Below are positions 51,412 to 60,923 of a DNA stretch of 64,000 nt, piece after piece. The notes beneath the pieces are model-generated. The model searched no databases. It had not been told where the DNA came from and was given only the letters and a program-made list of their open reading frames with translations. The stretch is from the NCBI RefSeq assembly GCF_014171475.1, contig NZ_CP048817.1, positions 558,001-622,000 on the forward strand, read 5' to 3'. The DNA comes from Sphingomonas sp. So64.6b. Its GTDB lineage: Bacteria; Pseudomonadota; Alphaproteobacteria; Sphingomonadales; Sphingomonadaceae. The position numbers and the translations under genes were made by a program. Within the stretch, counting starts at the first letter, position 1; the number at the start of each line of letters is the position of its first letter.

Positions 51412-51684
51412 TCAGCTCTCCACAACCCGGTATCCGCGTAGCGCCCATTGCTGTTTCGACAGACAGGTGCGCCGGAGAAACGATCCAGCGATCACCGCTT
51501 CGCCCCTAGCATATGGGGTGAGGCAGACCCTGCGCGGACCCGACGCATTGCTTTCGGTCGAGACGATGACGCGCGTCTTGCCGGGATCGGCGGCGTGCTG
51601 GGCGCTCGCCATGGCCGGTACGATCAGGCCTGCCGCGGCGGCGAGGATGAGGGCGGGGGCGAGTGAAGAGTTGACGATGAACAT
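51412..51684 (-). CDS. Exported hypothetical protein
   Basis: A 90-aa protein with a signal peptide (LAPALILAAAAGLIVPAMASA) and a short mature part with two Cys (RRVCLTPYARG and RRTCLSKQQW), likely disulfide-bonded. AGGGAGA sits 6 bases before the ATG at 51684. I do not recognise the family. It stands alone. Confidence 0.68.
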   Translation of the reverse strand: MFIVNSSLAPALILAAAAGLIVPAMASAQHAADPGKTRVIVSTESNASGPRRVCLTPYARGEAVIAGSFLRRTCLSKQQWALRGYRVVES

Positions 51685-51884
51685 GCGTATCTCCCTGCGA
51701 TGTGCGCACCATCGATCGGTGCGCTGCGGGGCGACAGGTGCATTAGTCGTGCCATACACATGAATGGCGTAATTTCAATACGTTAGAATGATGGCCGGCG
51801 TTAGCGGCCTGTCCTGACGCGCCAACAGGTCGCCAATTGCACCAGTTTTTGGTCGCCGCAGCGGCGTTATCGCGGTGTGCAATC

Positions 51885-53672
51885 CTAGATATTGCGCAGC
51901 AGCGGCAATGCCTGTTTCGGCGGCAGCGTCAGCACGGTTTCGATCAGTGCGATGCGCGCCGCGCAACGGCTTTTCGGCGTGCCGCCGTCATTCATCGATT
52001 TGACGAACAGGTCGCGCGGCAGACCGGCACGCTTGCTCGCGGCGTCGATCACCGATCCGGCAACGCTGAACTTGCCGCCCTGCGCTTTGGGCATCGGATC
52101 GCCGTTGGTTTCGAGCAGGGCGCGGCCGATCAAATCGGTCTGGCGATCGACCAGTGTCGGGGATTGCCAGGCCTGAGGAATATCGCCGTCCTTGAAGAAA
52201 TTGTCGCACGCTTCATAGCCATGCCCGCGCATACCCTTGGCCTTTTCGAGCCATAGCCGCCGGTCGTCGGCGAGCAGGTCATAACCGGCGCGGCGCATGC
52301 CGTTGACATAACGGTCGATCAGCAAGGCGCGCGTATCCCTGGCGAAAACAAAGCGCGAATTCCGGTTCTCCTGCGCAAGCCGCCAATTGCTTGCGAGCTG
52401 ATCGTGCAGTTTCGGGTTGTGCTGCTGGATCGCCTTCATGGTCAGTGCGGAACCGCCCAACCGAGTGAGGATCGCGTCCAGATCAGTATCCAGGTCGATC
52501 AACGGATCGATCATCGGGGCGGTGGTGGAAAATGTCACCGGGATCGGCGCACCGGATCGCCGGTCATCGGGAATCCTGCCAAGCGCATTGAGCAGGAACA
52601 GGACGAAGAAAATGCCGATCGCCCAGGGACGCCAGTTGCCCGCCAGGTCGCTGACCCGCGGCTTGTCCCATAGCGACACGCGATACCAGTCGAGCCTGTC
52701 TTCCAGGTCGGGATGGTCCTGCCGGATACGGGCGAGAAGCTGATGAACCTTGCCGTTGCTGACGCCGAACGTCTTGCGCGACCCCTCCTGCGCGGGCCGT
52801 GTCAGTTCGCGCCACGCGCGGTTGAGCGGATGACCGGGCTTGCGGACCTGTTCGACGAACGCCAGCGATTCGCAACGCGCGACGATTGCCGCGACCGCCG
52901 GCGGCTGATCGATCCGTCCGCGATGTTTCATCCAGCCGAACGCCGCCGCGACCTGATCAAGCAACGAATCGGAAAAAGGGATGGCCTGGGCAAACACATT
53001 GGCGAACCAGCGGTCAGCTTCTTCACGAAAGGCGATCTGTTCCATCCGCGGATCGGCGAGCAGGGTCGACACATGGTCGCGCAGGGCGGTCAGTTGCTGC
53101 CCGGAGAGCATTGGCTCCGGATGGCCGCCGGGCGGAAACAGGATCGCCAACACGGCATCGTAGCGACGGTCCATGTCGGCGATGAACGATGCGGTTTCGT
53201 TGCCGACGGCGAGCAGCGAAGCGGTATCCGCGGGCAGGTCGAGCACTGGCGTGGTCAGCCCGGCATCGACCGGCGGGAGGCTGACTTCTTCGCCGGTCGG
53301 GGCGGGATCGGGTGCCTGCCGATAGCTATCGCCCGCCGGGTCGGGCGTCACCGAAACCAGGTTTTCCGGCGGCAGATCGGATTCGGTCAGGACAGGTGTG
53401 AATAGTCCCACCGGCACCGAGATCGGCAATTCCATGCCGAACGTCGCGGGCGCCTCATCATCGCTTTCGTCATCGTCGTCCGCGTGTTCTTGCGGCGGGT
53501 TGCGCGCATAGGCGAGCGCCTGGTCGCGCGCATTGCGCAGCGTTTCGAAGCGCGCCGGATCATCATCGACCTCGAACGATTTCAGCGCCCGCGCATAGGC
53601 CGAGCGGATCGCAGCGGTCTCGCTGGTTTTGGCGATGCCGAGTGTGCGCCAAATGCCGTAAAGCCGGCTCAT
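51885..53672 (-). CDS. Membrane J-like protein, probable HscC partner
   Basis: A 595-aa protein. The first 60 residues look like a J domain (IWRTLGIAKTSETAAIRSAY, ALKSFEVDDDPARFETLR), but the HPD motif is missing and VDDDP stands in its place. An acidic linker follows (ADDDDESDDEAP). One membrane helix lies at about residues 350-368 (WAIGIFFVLFLLNALG), and a C-terminal domain has two late Cys. E. coli HscC works with membrane J-like proteins DjlB and DjlC, and the 4-bp overlap with hscC suggests the same partnership. The C-terminal function is unknown. Confidence 0.75.
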   Translation of the reverse strand: MSRLYGIWRTLGIAKTSETAAIRSAYARALKSFEVDDDPARFETLRNARDQALAYARNPPQEHADDDDESDDEAPATFGMELPISVPVGLFTPVLTESDLPPENLVSVTPDPAGDSYRQAPDPAPTGEEVSLPPVDAGLTTPVLDLPADTASLLAVGNETASFIADMDRRYDAVLAILFPPGGHPEPMLSGQQLTALRDHVSTLLADPRMEQIAFREEADRWFANVFAQAIPFSDSLLDQVAAAFGWMKHRGRIDQPPAVAAIVARCESLAFVEQVRKPGHPLNRAWRELTRPAQEGSRKTFGVSNGKVHQLLARIRQDHPDLEDRLDWYRVSLWDKPRVSDLAGNWRPWAIGIFFVLFLLNALGRIPDDRRSGAPIPVTFSTTAPMIDPLIDLDTDLDAILTRLGGSALTMKAIQQHNPKLHDQLASNWRLAQENRNSRFVFARDTRALLIDRYVNGMRRAGYDLLADDRRLWLEKAKGMRGHGYEACDNFFKDGDIPQAWQSPTLVDRQTDLIGRALLETNGDPMPKAQGGKFSVAGSVIDAASKRAGLPRDLFVKSMNDGGTPKSRCAARIALIETVLTLPPKQALPLLRNI

Positions 53673-55375
53673 AGATAGCGGTCGCCCTCGAGCTGGTTGA
53701 GCGCTTCCTCGAATTGCGCGCGCGCTGCTGCGATGATCTTCGGATCCTGTCCGTCGAGCGCGGTTTCGAACTGCGCGGTCCAGTGGCCGACCATATCGCG
53801 GCGTTCGCCGATGAAGGATTCATAGCATCGTGCGGCGCGGGCGAGCACCGCCATGTTGTGGCTGTCCTCGCGCGGATGGCGCTTGAGCGCGGCGAGCACC
53901 TTGCGCCGTGCCTCGACTTCTTTCGCGTCGGGCGCATCCTCGTCGTCCATCAGCACCAGGTTGCGCACCAGCCCGGACGCGGGGACGTGCACATCGACCT
54001 CAAGCAAACCGCTGGTGTCGTAGCTGAAGCGGCATTCGACATGGACTTCGCCGGCGCGCGCGGGCGGCACGGGGACCTTGATCGCACCGAGCTTGACGTT
54101 GCCCTGCACCTCGCGCGCTTCGCCCTGATAGATGCCGAATTCGATGTTGCGCTGATTGTCGATCAGCGTCGAATAATAGCTGACGCGGCTTGCCGGGATC
54201 GGCGTGTTGCGTTCGATGATCGGCGAGAACAGGCCGTGGCGGAATCCGCCGCGCCCGTCCGACGCGCTGTTGTCGACGCCGAGCGTGAACGGGCAGACAT
54301 CGGTCAGGCGGATTTCCTCGAGATCGGCATCGCGCGACTTGAGGCCACCCTGCACCGCGGCGCCGAGCGCGACCGCGTGATCGGGATGGACCGCGGCATT
54401 GGGGAAGCGGCCGAACATGCGCGTGATCGTCTTGCGCACGACCGGCATGCGTGTGCCGCCGCCGACCAGGATGACTTCGCTCAAGCTTTCGACCCGGATG
54501 TCGCTGTCGCGCAGCGAGCGCAGCACGGGGTCGCGCAGCCGCGCGAGCAACGGCGCGGCCTGAGTTTCGAATTCGCTCGCCGTGACATTGGTGGTGAACT
54601 GGCGGTCGCCCGAGGTGACGGTGAAGCTCGCCTCCTCCTCGTCGCTCAAGCCGCGACGGCAGCGTTCGGCGGCGGCACGCAGCAATTCGTGCAGTACCAT
54701 CGGATCGACTTCGCTCAGCCGCCCTTCCGGGTCGATGCGAGGGCGGGCGATCTCGATGATCGTATCGTTGAAATCCTCGCCGCCGAGCCGGTTGTCGCCG
54801 GCCGAGGCGCGCACCTCGATCACGCCGTCGAAGATCTCGACGATCGACACGTCGAACGTGCCGCCGCCCAGATCGAAGACCAGGAACGGCTCCTTCTCCT
54901 CGCGGCTCTGGATGCCATAGGCCAGCGCGGCGGCGGTCGGTTCGTTGATCAGCCGTTCGACGGTCAGGCCGGCGAGTTCGCCTGCGCGGCGTGTCGCCTT
55001 GCGCTGGCGGTCGTTGAAATAGGCCGGCACGGTGATCACCGCGCTGGTCACGGGCTCGCCGAGGAACGCCTCGGCATCGGCCTTCAGGCTTGCCAGCATA
55101 ATTGCCGAGAGGTCCTCGGCGTTGAAGGTCTTGCCGCCGAGCTTGACCGTCTGGCGCGTGCCCATCCAGCGCTTGAAGGCGGTGACGGTCGCGGCGGGAT
55201 GAGTCGATTGCCGGTCGCGCGCGGCCATGCCGATGATCACCGCGCCGCTATCGTCGATCGCGACCGCCGAGGGCGTGAGCAGATCGCCGATCGCGTTGGG
55301 GATCAGTTCCGCCTGTCCATTGCGCCATATGCCGATCGCGCTGTTGGTCGTGCCAAGATCGATTCCGACGATCAT
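53669..55375 (-). CDS. hscC: Hsp70-family chaperone HscC
   Basis: A 568-aa Hsp70 homologue. The ATPase domain has VGIDLGTTNSAIGIW at the N-terminus, ITVPAYFNDRQRKATRRAGELAGL, LINEPTAAALAYG, LVFDLGGGTFDVSIV and VGGGTRMPVV. A shortened substrate-binding part starts at DVCPFTLGVDN. The length is close to E. coli HscC and well short of DnaK. I chose the ATG at 55375 (MIVGIDLG). Its stop overlaps the J-like gene. A 273-bp gap with no evident gene lies upstream (55376-55648). Confidence 0.88.
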   Translation of the reverse strand: MIVGIDLGTTNSAIGIWRNGQAELIPNAIGDLLTPSAVAIDDSGAVIIGMAARDRQSTHPAATVTAFKRWMGTRQTVKLGGKTFNAEDLSAIMLASLKADAEAFLGEPVTSAVITVPAYFNDRQRKATRRAGELAGLTVERLINEPTAAALAYGIQSREEKEPFLVFDLGGGTFDVSIVEIFDGVIEVRASAGDNRLGGEDFNDTIIEIARPRIDPEGRLSEVDPMVLHELLRAAAERCRRGLSDEEEASFTVTSGDRQFTTNVTASEFETQAAPLLARLRDPVLRSLRDSDIRVESLSEVILVGGGTRMPVVRKTITRMFGRFPNAAVHPDHAVALGAAVQGGLKSRDADLEEIRLTDVCPFTLGVDNSASDGRGGFRHGLFSPIIERNTPIPASRVSYYSTLIDNQRNIEFGIYQGEAREVQGNVKLGAIKVPVPPARAGEVHVECRFSYDTSGLLEVDVHVPASGLVRNLVLMDDEDAPDAKEVEARRKVLAALKRHPREDSHNMAVLARAARCYESFIGERRDMVGHWTAQFETALDGQDPKIIAAARAQFEEALNQLEGDRYL

Positions 55376-55648
55376 CCGTATCCCCCTGTTTCGCGGACGG
55401 CGATAATTGGTTGGCGGGCCGGGCGCCAGCGGGGAGAAGGCGATGTGCGCAAGAATCTGTGTTGATTCGGTCGTGTGGTCGGTTGGCCCGTACCGAGTTT
55501 TCATCGGCCAGGCTGGCGATGAACCAGTGGCGGACATTAAGCCATTTCAAGGTCGGCTACTTGCGACAGTGGTTCGCGCGTGCTCATTGGGCTTGGGTGA
55601 GGACTGACTTATCGCCGCGACGCCCGGCGCGATCGACATGGGGAATCG

Positions 55649-56212
55649 ATGATGAAGTTGACTTACTGCCTGGCTGCCGGACTCGCCCTGTTCGCGCTTC
55701 CCGCGGTCGCTGTGGCAAAAGGCATTACCTATGACTGCGACACAGCCGCCGATCATTTCTCCGAATTGAACCTGCCCACGCCTGGCGTTCCGTTCACCGT
55801 CTCCGGCAATGTTCAATTGCGTACGCTTGCTGCGAGCAAGACCTATGTGCCGCTCGCGCGCATCCAGATCGCTCCGTCCGCCGCGCCGGGACAGTCGTCG
55901 CCTGTCTTCGCGGGTTTTTCTCTCGCTGCCCTGCCGGCAGATGCCAAAAAGACCGCGTCCGGCGCACCGGCAATCCAGATGCTGAGCTATAATTTCGGCG
56001 GCAAGGACGACGAGCTGCTGCCGATGTCGCTCATGACGAAGCCTGGGACCGTCCAGCCGTTCACGATATCCTATGACGGCAGCGAGGTTTCCGTGAAACT
56101 CGGTCCCGAAACCAAGAACTTTCCCCTGAAAGCGACCGAGCCGGTTGTGCGGATCGTGTGTTCGACCGGCGAATTCCTGTTCACGGACCTGACGATAGAC
56201 GCCTCGCGATAG
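55649..56212 (+). CDS. Exported hypothetical protein
   Basis: A 187-aa protein with a signal peptide (MKLTYCLAAGLALFALPAVAVA). The mature part has a Cys near its start (ITYDCDTAA) and one near the end (RIVCSTGEFLFTDL), with beta-rich sequence between. I recognise no family. GGGGAATCG precedes ATGATG; the start may be 55649 or 55652. It stands alone between hscC and modA. Confidence 0.7.
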   Translation: MMKLTYCLAAGLALFALPAVAVAKGITYDCDTAADHFSELNLPTPGVPFTVSGNVQLRTLAASKTYVPLARIQIAPSAAPGQSSPVFAGFSLAALPADAKKTASGAPAIQMLSYNFGGKDDELLPMSLMTKPGTVQPFTISYDGSEVSVKLGPETKNFPLKATEPVVRIVCSTGEFLFTDLTIDASR

Positions 56213-56320
56213 CGTCGTTCCCGGGATCGTGCGGCACGTGTCGCATATCGAAACTAACTGCTGACGCCTGGGTGCGATAGCATTAGGCCATAGCGATCGA
56301 TCGCCAGCACGAGGCCGACC

Positions 56321-57100
56321 ATGTTCCGAACGATGCTATGTCTGATGCTGTTGCTTGTCGGCAGCGCGGCGCCGGCCACGGCAGCAACGCCGCCCGCCGC
56401 ACCGCTGGTGCTGGCGGCGGCGAGCCTGCAGGAATCGCTCAGCGCCGCGGCCGATGCCTGGGCGCGCAAGGGGCATCCCAGGCCGGTCGTATCTTTTGCC
56501 GCGTCCTCGGCGCTGGCGCGGCAGGTGATGGCCGGTGCGGGTTCGAGTGATGGGGCCGACCTGTTCATTTCGGCCGATGAGGAATGGATGGATGCGCTGG
56601 CGAAACAGGGCCTGATCGTGCCCGGCACGCGAGCGTCGTTCCTCGGCAACCGGCTGGTGCTGGTCACGGCGGCGAGCAATGCGGTGACGGTGGATATGCG
56701 CAACGGGCGGCGCATCGTCGCGGCGATCGGGGCAGGGCGGCTGGCGATGGCCGATCCGGCTTCGGTGCCGGCGGGGCGTTATGGACAGGCGGCGCTGACC
56801 CGGCTTGGCGTGTGGCCGGTGCTGGCGCCCAAGGTGGTGCGGGCGGAGAATGTCCGCGCCGCGCTCCTGCTGGTCGAACGCGGGGCGGCGCCGTTCGGGA
56901 TCGTCTATGCGACCGATGCGCGGGCTTCGGCCAAGGTTCGCGTGGCGGGGGTTTTCCCGGTCGGGAGCCATCCGGCGATTACCTATCCGGTGGTGCGGTT
57001 GAAAGGGTCGACGAACCCGGAGGCGGAGGGGTTTCGGCGGTTCCTGATTTCGCGAGAGGGTAAGGCGATTTTTGCGCGGTTCGGGTTTTTGCCGCGTTGA
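56321..57100 (+). CDS. modA: Molybdate ABC transporter substrate-binding protein
   Basis: A 259-aa periplasmic binding protein with a signal peptide (LMLLLVGSAAPATA). The start of the mature protein, LVLAAASLQESLSAAADAW, and FAASSALARQV, ADLFISADEEWMDAL, and RAENVRAALLLVERGAAPFGIVYATDA are characteristic ModA segments lining the oxyanion pocket. It delivers molybdate to ModBC. modB follows after a 150-bp gap that holds a palindromic repeat. Confidence 0.95.
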   Translation: MFRTMLCLMLLLVGSAAPATAATPPAAPLVLAAASLQESLSAAADAWARKGHPRPVVSFAASSALARQVMAGAGSSDGADLFISADEEWMDALAKQGLIVPGTRASFLGNRLVLVTAASNAVTVDMRNGRRIVAAIGAGRLAMADPASVPAGRYGQAALTRLGVWPVLAPKVVRAENVRAALLLVERGAAPFGIVYATDARASAKVRVAGVFPVGSHPAITYPVVRLKGSTNPEAEGFRRFLISREGKAIFARFGFLPR

Positions 57101-57127
57101 TGGGGGTTGGTTGCCTCAAGAGATTCG

Positions 57128-57230
57128 TCATGCTGAACTTGTTTCAGCATCCAGGCGCGGTCAGCTGTCCCAGAGACATTGTCCGTGTGGCAGACGACCG
57201 CGCCTGGACCCTGAAACAAGTTCAGGGTGA
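57128..57230. repeat. Palindromic intergenic repeat, family C
   Basis: The left arm TCATGCTGAACTTGTTTCAG (continuing through CCAGGCGCGGTC) pairs with the right arm GACCGCGCCTGG...ending 57230, which reads TCACCCTGAACTTGTTTCAG in reverse complement. Arms are about 35 bp with few mismatches. It is inserted between modA and modB. Confidence 0.9.
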
Positions 57231-57251
57231 CGAAGTTGGTGGGGCGTCGCC

Positions 57252-57941
57252 GTGCTGACCGCCGAAGAATGGTCGATCGTCGTGCTGTCGTTACAGGTCG
57301 GCGGCGTGGCGATGCTGGCGACGTTGCCGATCGCTTTTGCGCTCGCCTGGATTCTCGCGCGCGCGACCTTTCCGGGCAAGATCGTGCTCGACGGGTTGAT
57401 CCATTTGCCGTTGGTCGTGCCGCCGGTGGTTACCGGCTGGCTATTGTTACTGGCGTTCGCGCCGGGCGGTCCGATCGGCGGCTGGCTGGAGAGCTGGTTC
57501 GGCGTGTCGGTGCTGTTCCGCTGGACCGGCGCGGCGATCGCGGCGGGGGTGATGGCGATGCCGCTGATGGTGCGTGCGATGCGGCTATCGATCGAAGCGG
57601 TCGACCGGCGGCTGGAGGGGGCGGCGCGAACGCTGGGGGCAGGACGCTGGCGGGTGTTCCGGACGATCACCTTGCCGTTGTCGGTGCCGGGTATCCTGGC
57701 CGGCGCGGTGCTTGGGTTCGCGCGCTCGATCGGCGAGTTCGGCGCGACGATCACGTTCGTCTCCAACGTGCCGGGGCAGACCCAGACCTTGCCGCTGGCG
57801 ATCTATGCCGCGCTCCAGCAGCCGGACGGCGATGCGATGGTGCTGCGCCTGTCGGCGATCTCGGTGGCGCTGTCGCTGGCCGCGCTGATCGCGTCGGAAC
57901 TGCTTGCGCGGCGAGCGGGCAGGGGGCTGCATGTCCTTTGA
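57252..57941 (+). CDS. modB: Molybdate ABC transporter permease
   Basis: A 229-aa permease with about five to six helices. The coupling EAA loop reads EGAARTLGAGRWRVFRTITLP, and GFARSIGEFGATITFVSNVPG is the usual ModB segment. The start is GTG at 57252, 21 bp after the repeat. The end overlaps modC by 11 bp. Confidence 0.95.
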   Translation: MLTAEEWSIVVLSLQVGGVAMLATLPIAFALAWILARATFPGKIVLDGLIHLPLVVPPVVTGWLLLLAFAPGGPIGGWLESWFGVSVLFRWTGAAIAAGVMAMPLMVRAMRLSIEAVDRRLEGAARTLGAGRWRVFRTITLPLSVPGILAGAVLGFARSIGEFGATITFVSNVPGQTQTLPLAIYAALQQPDGDAMVLRLSAISVALSLAALIASELLARRAGRGLHVL

Positions 57942-58533
57942 GATAGAGGTCGCCCGGCGGCTCGGCGATACCGATATCGCGCTGAGCCTTGCCGCGGGAG
58001 CGGGCGCCACGGTGCTGTTCGGGCCATCGGGTGTGGGCAAGACCAGCGTGCTCAATATGGTCGCGGGATTGTTGCAGCCCGATCGCGGTTTGATCCGGGT
58101 TGGTGGCGAGACGCTGTTCGATGCCGCTGCCGGGATCGATGTCGCGCCGGAGCGACGGCGGGCGGGTTATGTGTTTCAGGAAGCGCGGTTATTCCCGCAT
58201 CTGAAGGTGCGCGCGAATTTGCTTTATGGCGCGGGGGATAGGGCGCTTGATATGGGGGAAATCTCGTTCCTCGGTATCGACCAGTTGCTCGATCGCTGGC
58301 CGCGCAGCTTGTCGGGCGGCGAGGCGCGCCGGGTGGCGATCGGACGGGCGTTGCTTAGCCGGCCCCGTTTCCTGTTGCTCGACGAGCCGCTCTCCTCGCT
58401 CGACCGCGCGCGGCGAGAGGAGATCATGCTGGCGATCGAGCATATCCGCGACGTGCTCGAGCTGCCGGTCCTGCTCGTCACGCACGATGCAGGCGAGGCG
58501 GAGCGGCTGGGCACGCGCATCGTCGCGATGTGA
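57931..58533 (+). CDS. modC: Molybdate ABC transporter ATP-binding protein, short form
   Basis: A 200-aa ABC ATPase. Walker A is GPSGVGKTS, the Q-loop is GYVFQEARLFPHL, the signature is SLSGGEARRVAIGR, Walker B is LLLDEPLSSLD, and the switch His is in LLVTHDAGEAERLG. It ends right after the ATPase domain and lacks the C-terminal TOBE/MOP molybdate-binding domain of full ModC (about 350 aa). It may thus lack regulatory inhibition by molybdate. The stop is 3 bp from the convergent GH3 gene. Confidence 0.93.
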   Translation: MSFEIEVARRLGDTDIALSLAAGAGATVLFGPSGVGKTSVLNMVAGLLQPDRGLIRVGGETLFDAAAGIDVAPERRRAGYVFQEARLFPHLKVRANLLYGAGDRALDMGEISFLGIDQLLDRWPRSLSGGEARRVAIGRALLSRPRFLLLDEPLSSLDRARREEIMLAIEHIRDVLELPVLLVTHDAGEAERLGTRIVAM

Positions 58534-58536
58534 GGC

Positions 58537-60783
58537 TCAGGCGGTCAGCGCGACGCTACCCTGCAATCCGCCGACCGATGAGGTGCCGATCCAGATATCG
58601 AATGCGCCCGGTTCGCTGATCCATTTGTCGTCGGCCCAGAATTGCAGGTCGGCCGTGGTCAGGTCGAAGCGGACCTGCTTCGTCGCGCCCGGCGCAAGCG
58701 TGACGCGTTCGAAGCGCTTGAGTTCGCGCACTGGCCGGGTGCGGCTGGCGACGCGGTCGTGGATGTAGAGCTGGACGACTTCAGTACCCGACACCTTGCC
58801 GCTGTTGGTCAACGTCGCCGAGACCGTAAGCGTGCCGCTTGCCGGAACCGTGGCGGGCATTTGCAGCGCCGATAGCGCGAAGCTGGTGTAGCTCAGGCCG
58901 TGACCGAACGGGTAGAGCGCCTCGTTGGTGGTTTCGCGATAGCGCGCCTTATATTCCTCGTTCGGCGTGCCGCTGGCGGGGCGGCCGGTGGTCTTGTGGT
59001 TGTAGTAATAGGGCTCCTGGCCGCTTTCGCGCGGGAAGCTGACCGGCAGCTTGGCGGACGGGTTGACCGTGCCGAACAAGACATCGGCGACCGCATTGCC
59101 CATCTCGCTGCCAAGGAACCAGGTCGCGACGATCGCCGGCGCGTCTTTGACCGCGCCGGATAGCGCCAAGGCGCGGCCGTGGCGGAGCAGGATGATCAAC
59201 GGCTTGCCGGTTGCCGCGACCGCCTCGACCAGCGCTTGCTGGGCAGGAGGGATGACGATCGCGACGCGCGACTGCGCTTCGCCCGACATGGCCTGAGTCT
59301 CGCCGATCGCGAGCAGCACCACGTCGGCCGCGCGCGCCGCCGCGACCGCCGCGTCGATCCCGCCGGGCAGGGCGGCTTCGACGTCGCTGCCCTTCACCAC
59401 GTCGAGCATCTTGGGGTTGGCGAGTTTGGCGCGGATGCCGGTGGCGAGATCGACCCCGATCGTCTTGTCGGCCATGAACGCCCAGGCGCCGGCGACATTG
59501 TCGCGATCGTCGCCGAATGGGCCGATCAGTGCGATGCGGCCCGGACTGGCCTTGAGCGGCAGCAGGGCGCCATCGTTGCGGAGCAGCACGATCGACTTCG
59601 CGCCGGCCTCGCGCGACAATTTGCGCAAGGCGGGACTGGCGATCTGCGTGCGTTCGGCCTTTGCGTTCATCGAACGATAGGGATTGTCGAACAGGCCGAT
59701 CGAATCCTTCAACTGCAAGACGCGGCGCACCGAGGCATCGACCGCGGCGACCGGCACTTCACCCGCCTCGACCAAAGCGGGCAAGTGGAGGTTGTACAGG
59801 TTGCTCGACATGCTCATGTCGACCCCGGCGAGGAACGCTTTCTTCGCCGCGTCGCGGCCATCGGCGGCATAACCGTGCGCGATCAGTTCCTCGTCCGCGG
59901 TCCAGTCCGATACGACCAGGCCCTTGAACGCCCATTCGCCGCGCAACAGATCGGTCAGCAGCCAGCGATTGGCGGTCGAGGGCACGCCGTTGATGTCATT
60001 GAACGCCGACATGGTGGTCAGCGCGCCCGCCGCGAAGCTCGACTGGAAGGGCGGGAGATGGACTTCGCGCAGCATTTCCATCGAGATATCGACGCTGTTG
60101 TAATCCATGCCCGCCGCGACCGCGCCATAGGCGGCGAAATGCTTGGGGCAGGCAAGCATGCGCGTCGGATCGCGCAAGTCCGTGCCCTGGAATCCGCGCA
60201 CGCGTGCGGCGGCCATTGCCTGGCCAAGGCACGTGTCCTCGCCCGAGCCTTCCGCGACGCGGCCCCAGCGCTGGTCGCGCGCGACATCGACCATTGGCGC
60301 GAAGGTCCAGTGAATCCCGGTCGCGGTCGATTCAAGCGCCGCGCCGCGCGCGGTGCGCTCGGCGAGATCGGGGTCGAACGATCCGGCCTCGGCCAGCGGG
60401 ATCGGGAAAATCGTGCGCAGACCGTGAATGACATCGGCGGCGAAGATCAGCGGGATGCCGAGCCGGGTTTCCTCCAGCGCCATACGCTGCATGGTCCGCG
60501 CGCCCGCGACGCCGGTCCCGTTGAACAGCATGCCGAACTTGCCCGCGCGCAGATTGGCGAGCTGCTCAGCGGTATTGCCCGATGCGGCCCCGGGATTGAA
60601 CACGATGCCGGGCGCGCGCAGCAAGTCGCTGAAGCAACTCAACTGTCCCGCTTTCTCGGCCAGCGTCATGCGTCCGATCAGGCTTTCGATCCGATCGGAT
60701 TGGGCAAGCGCGACGCGCGGCGCGAGCGAGAGACCGGCGACTATGGCGCCGGATCGGAGAAGCGCGCGACGGGAAAGCTGCAT
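58537..60783 (-). CDS. bglX: Glycoside hydrolase family 3 beta-glucosidase
   Basis: A 748-aa exported GH3 enzyme. The N-terminus LSRRALLRSGAIVAGLSLAP...ALAQ is a twin-arginine type signal. The first domain has IPLIFAADVIHGLRTIFPIP and KHFAAYGAVAAG; the nucleophile Asp293 is in GLVVSDWTADEE. The second domain has GETQAMSGEAQSR, holding the acid/base Glu region. A C-terminal fibronectin-III-like domain completes it (LYPFGHGLSYTSF, VQLYIHD). It removes glucose from beta-glucosides in the periplasm. The motif layout is that of BglX. Confidence 0.94.
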   Translation of the reverse strand: MQLSRRALLRSGAIVAGLSLAPRVALAQSDRIESLIGRMTLAEKAGQLSCFSDLLRAPGIVFNPGAASGNTAEQLANLRAGKFGMLFNGTGVAGARTMQRMALEETRLGIPLIFAADVIHGLRTIFPIPLAEAGSFDPDLAERTARGAALESTATGIHWTFAPMVDVARDQRWGRVAEGSGEDTCLGQAMAAARVRGFQGTDLRDPTRMLACPKHFAAYGAVAAGMDYNSVDISMEMLREVHLPPFQSSFAAGALTTMSAFNDINGVPSTANRWLLTDLLRGEWAFKGLVVSDWTADEELIAHGYAADGRDAAKKAFLAGVDMSMSSNLYNLHLPALVEAGEVPVAAVDASVRRVLQLKDSIGLFDNPYRSMNAKAERTQIASPALRKLSREAGAKSIVLLRNDGALLPLKASPGRIALIGPFGDDRDNVAGAWAFMADKTIGVDLATGIRAKLANPKMLDVVKGSDVEAALPGGIDAAVAAARAADVVLLAIGETQAMSGEAQSRVAIVIPPAQQALVEAVAATGKPLIILLRHGRALALSGAVKDAPAIVATWFLGSEMGNAVADVLFGTVNPSAKLPVSFPRESGQEPYYYNHKTTGRPASGTPNEEYKARYRETTNEALYPFGHGLSYTSFALSALQMPATVPASGTLTVSATLTNSGKVSGTEVVQLYIHDRVASRTRPVRELKRFERVTLAPGATKQVRFDLTTADLQFWADDKWISEPGAFDIWIGTSSVGGLQGSVALTA

Positions 60784-60923
60784 GGGACAATATCCTGGGG
60801 AGGGCCGTCACCCTTAACCGGCGAACCGGGTCAGGAAAACCGCCAACCTGCCGCCTCCCGCGAGATCCGCCATCGGCCGAACAGCAGATCGCCCGGCTCG
60901 GCTCCGGCAAATATTGGGTCCAT

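Noticed and set aside
53714..55465. 583-codon plus-strand frame opposite hscC
   Set aside because: Antisense shadow in GC-rich DNA; composition is unlike a protein and hscC on the other strand is unmistakable.
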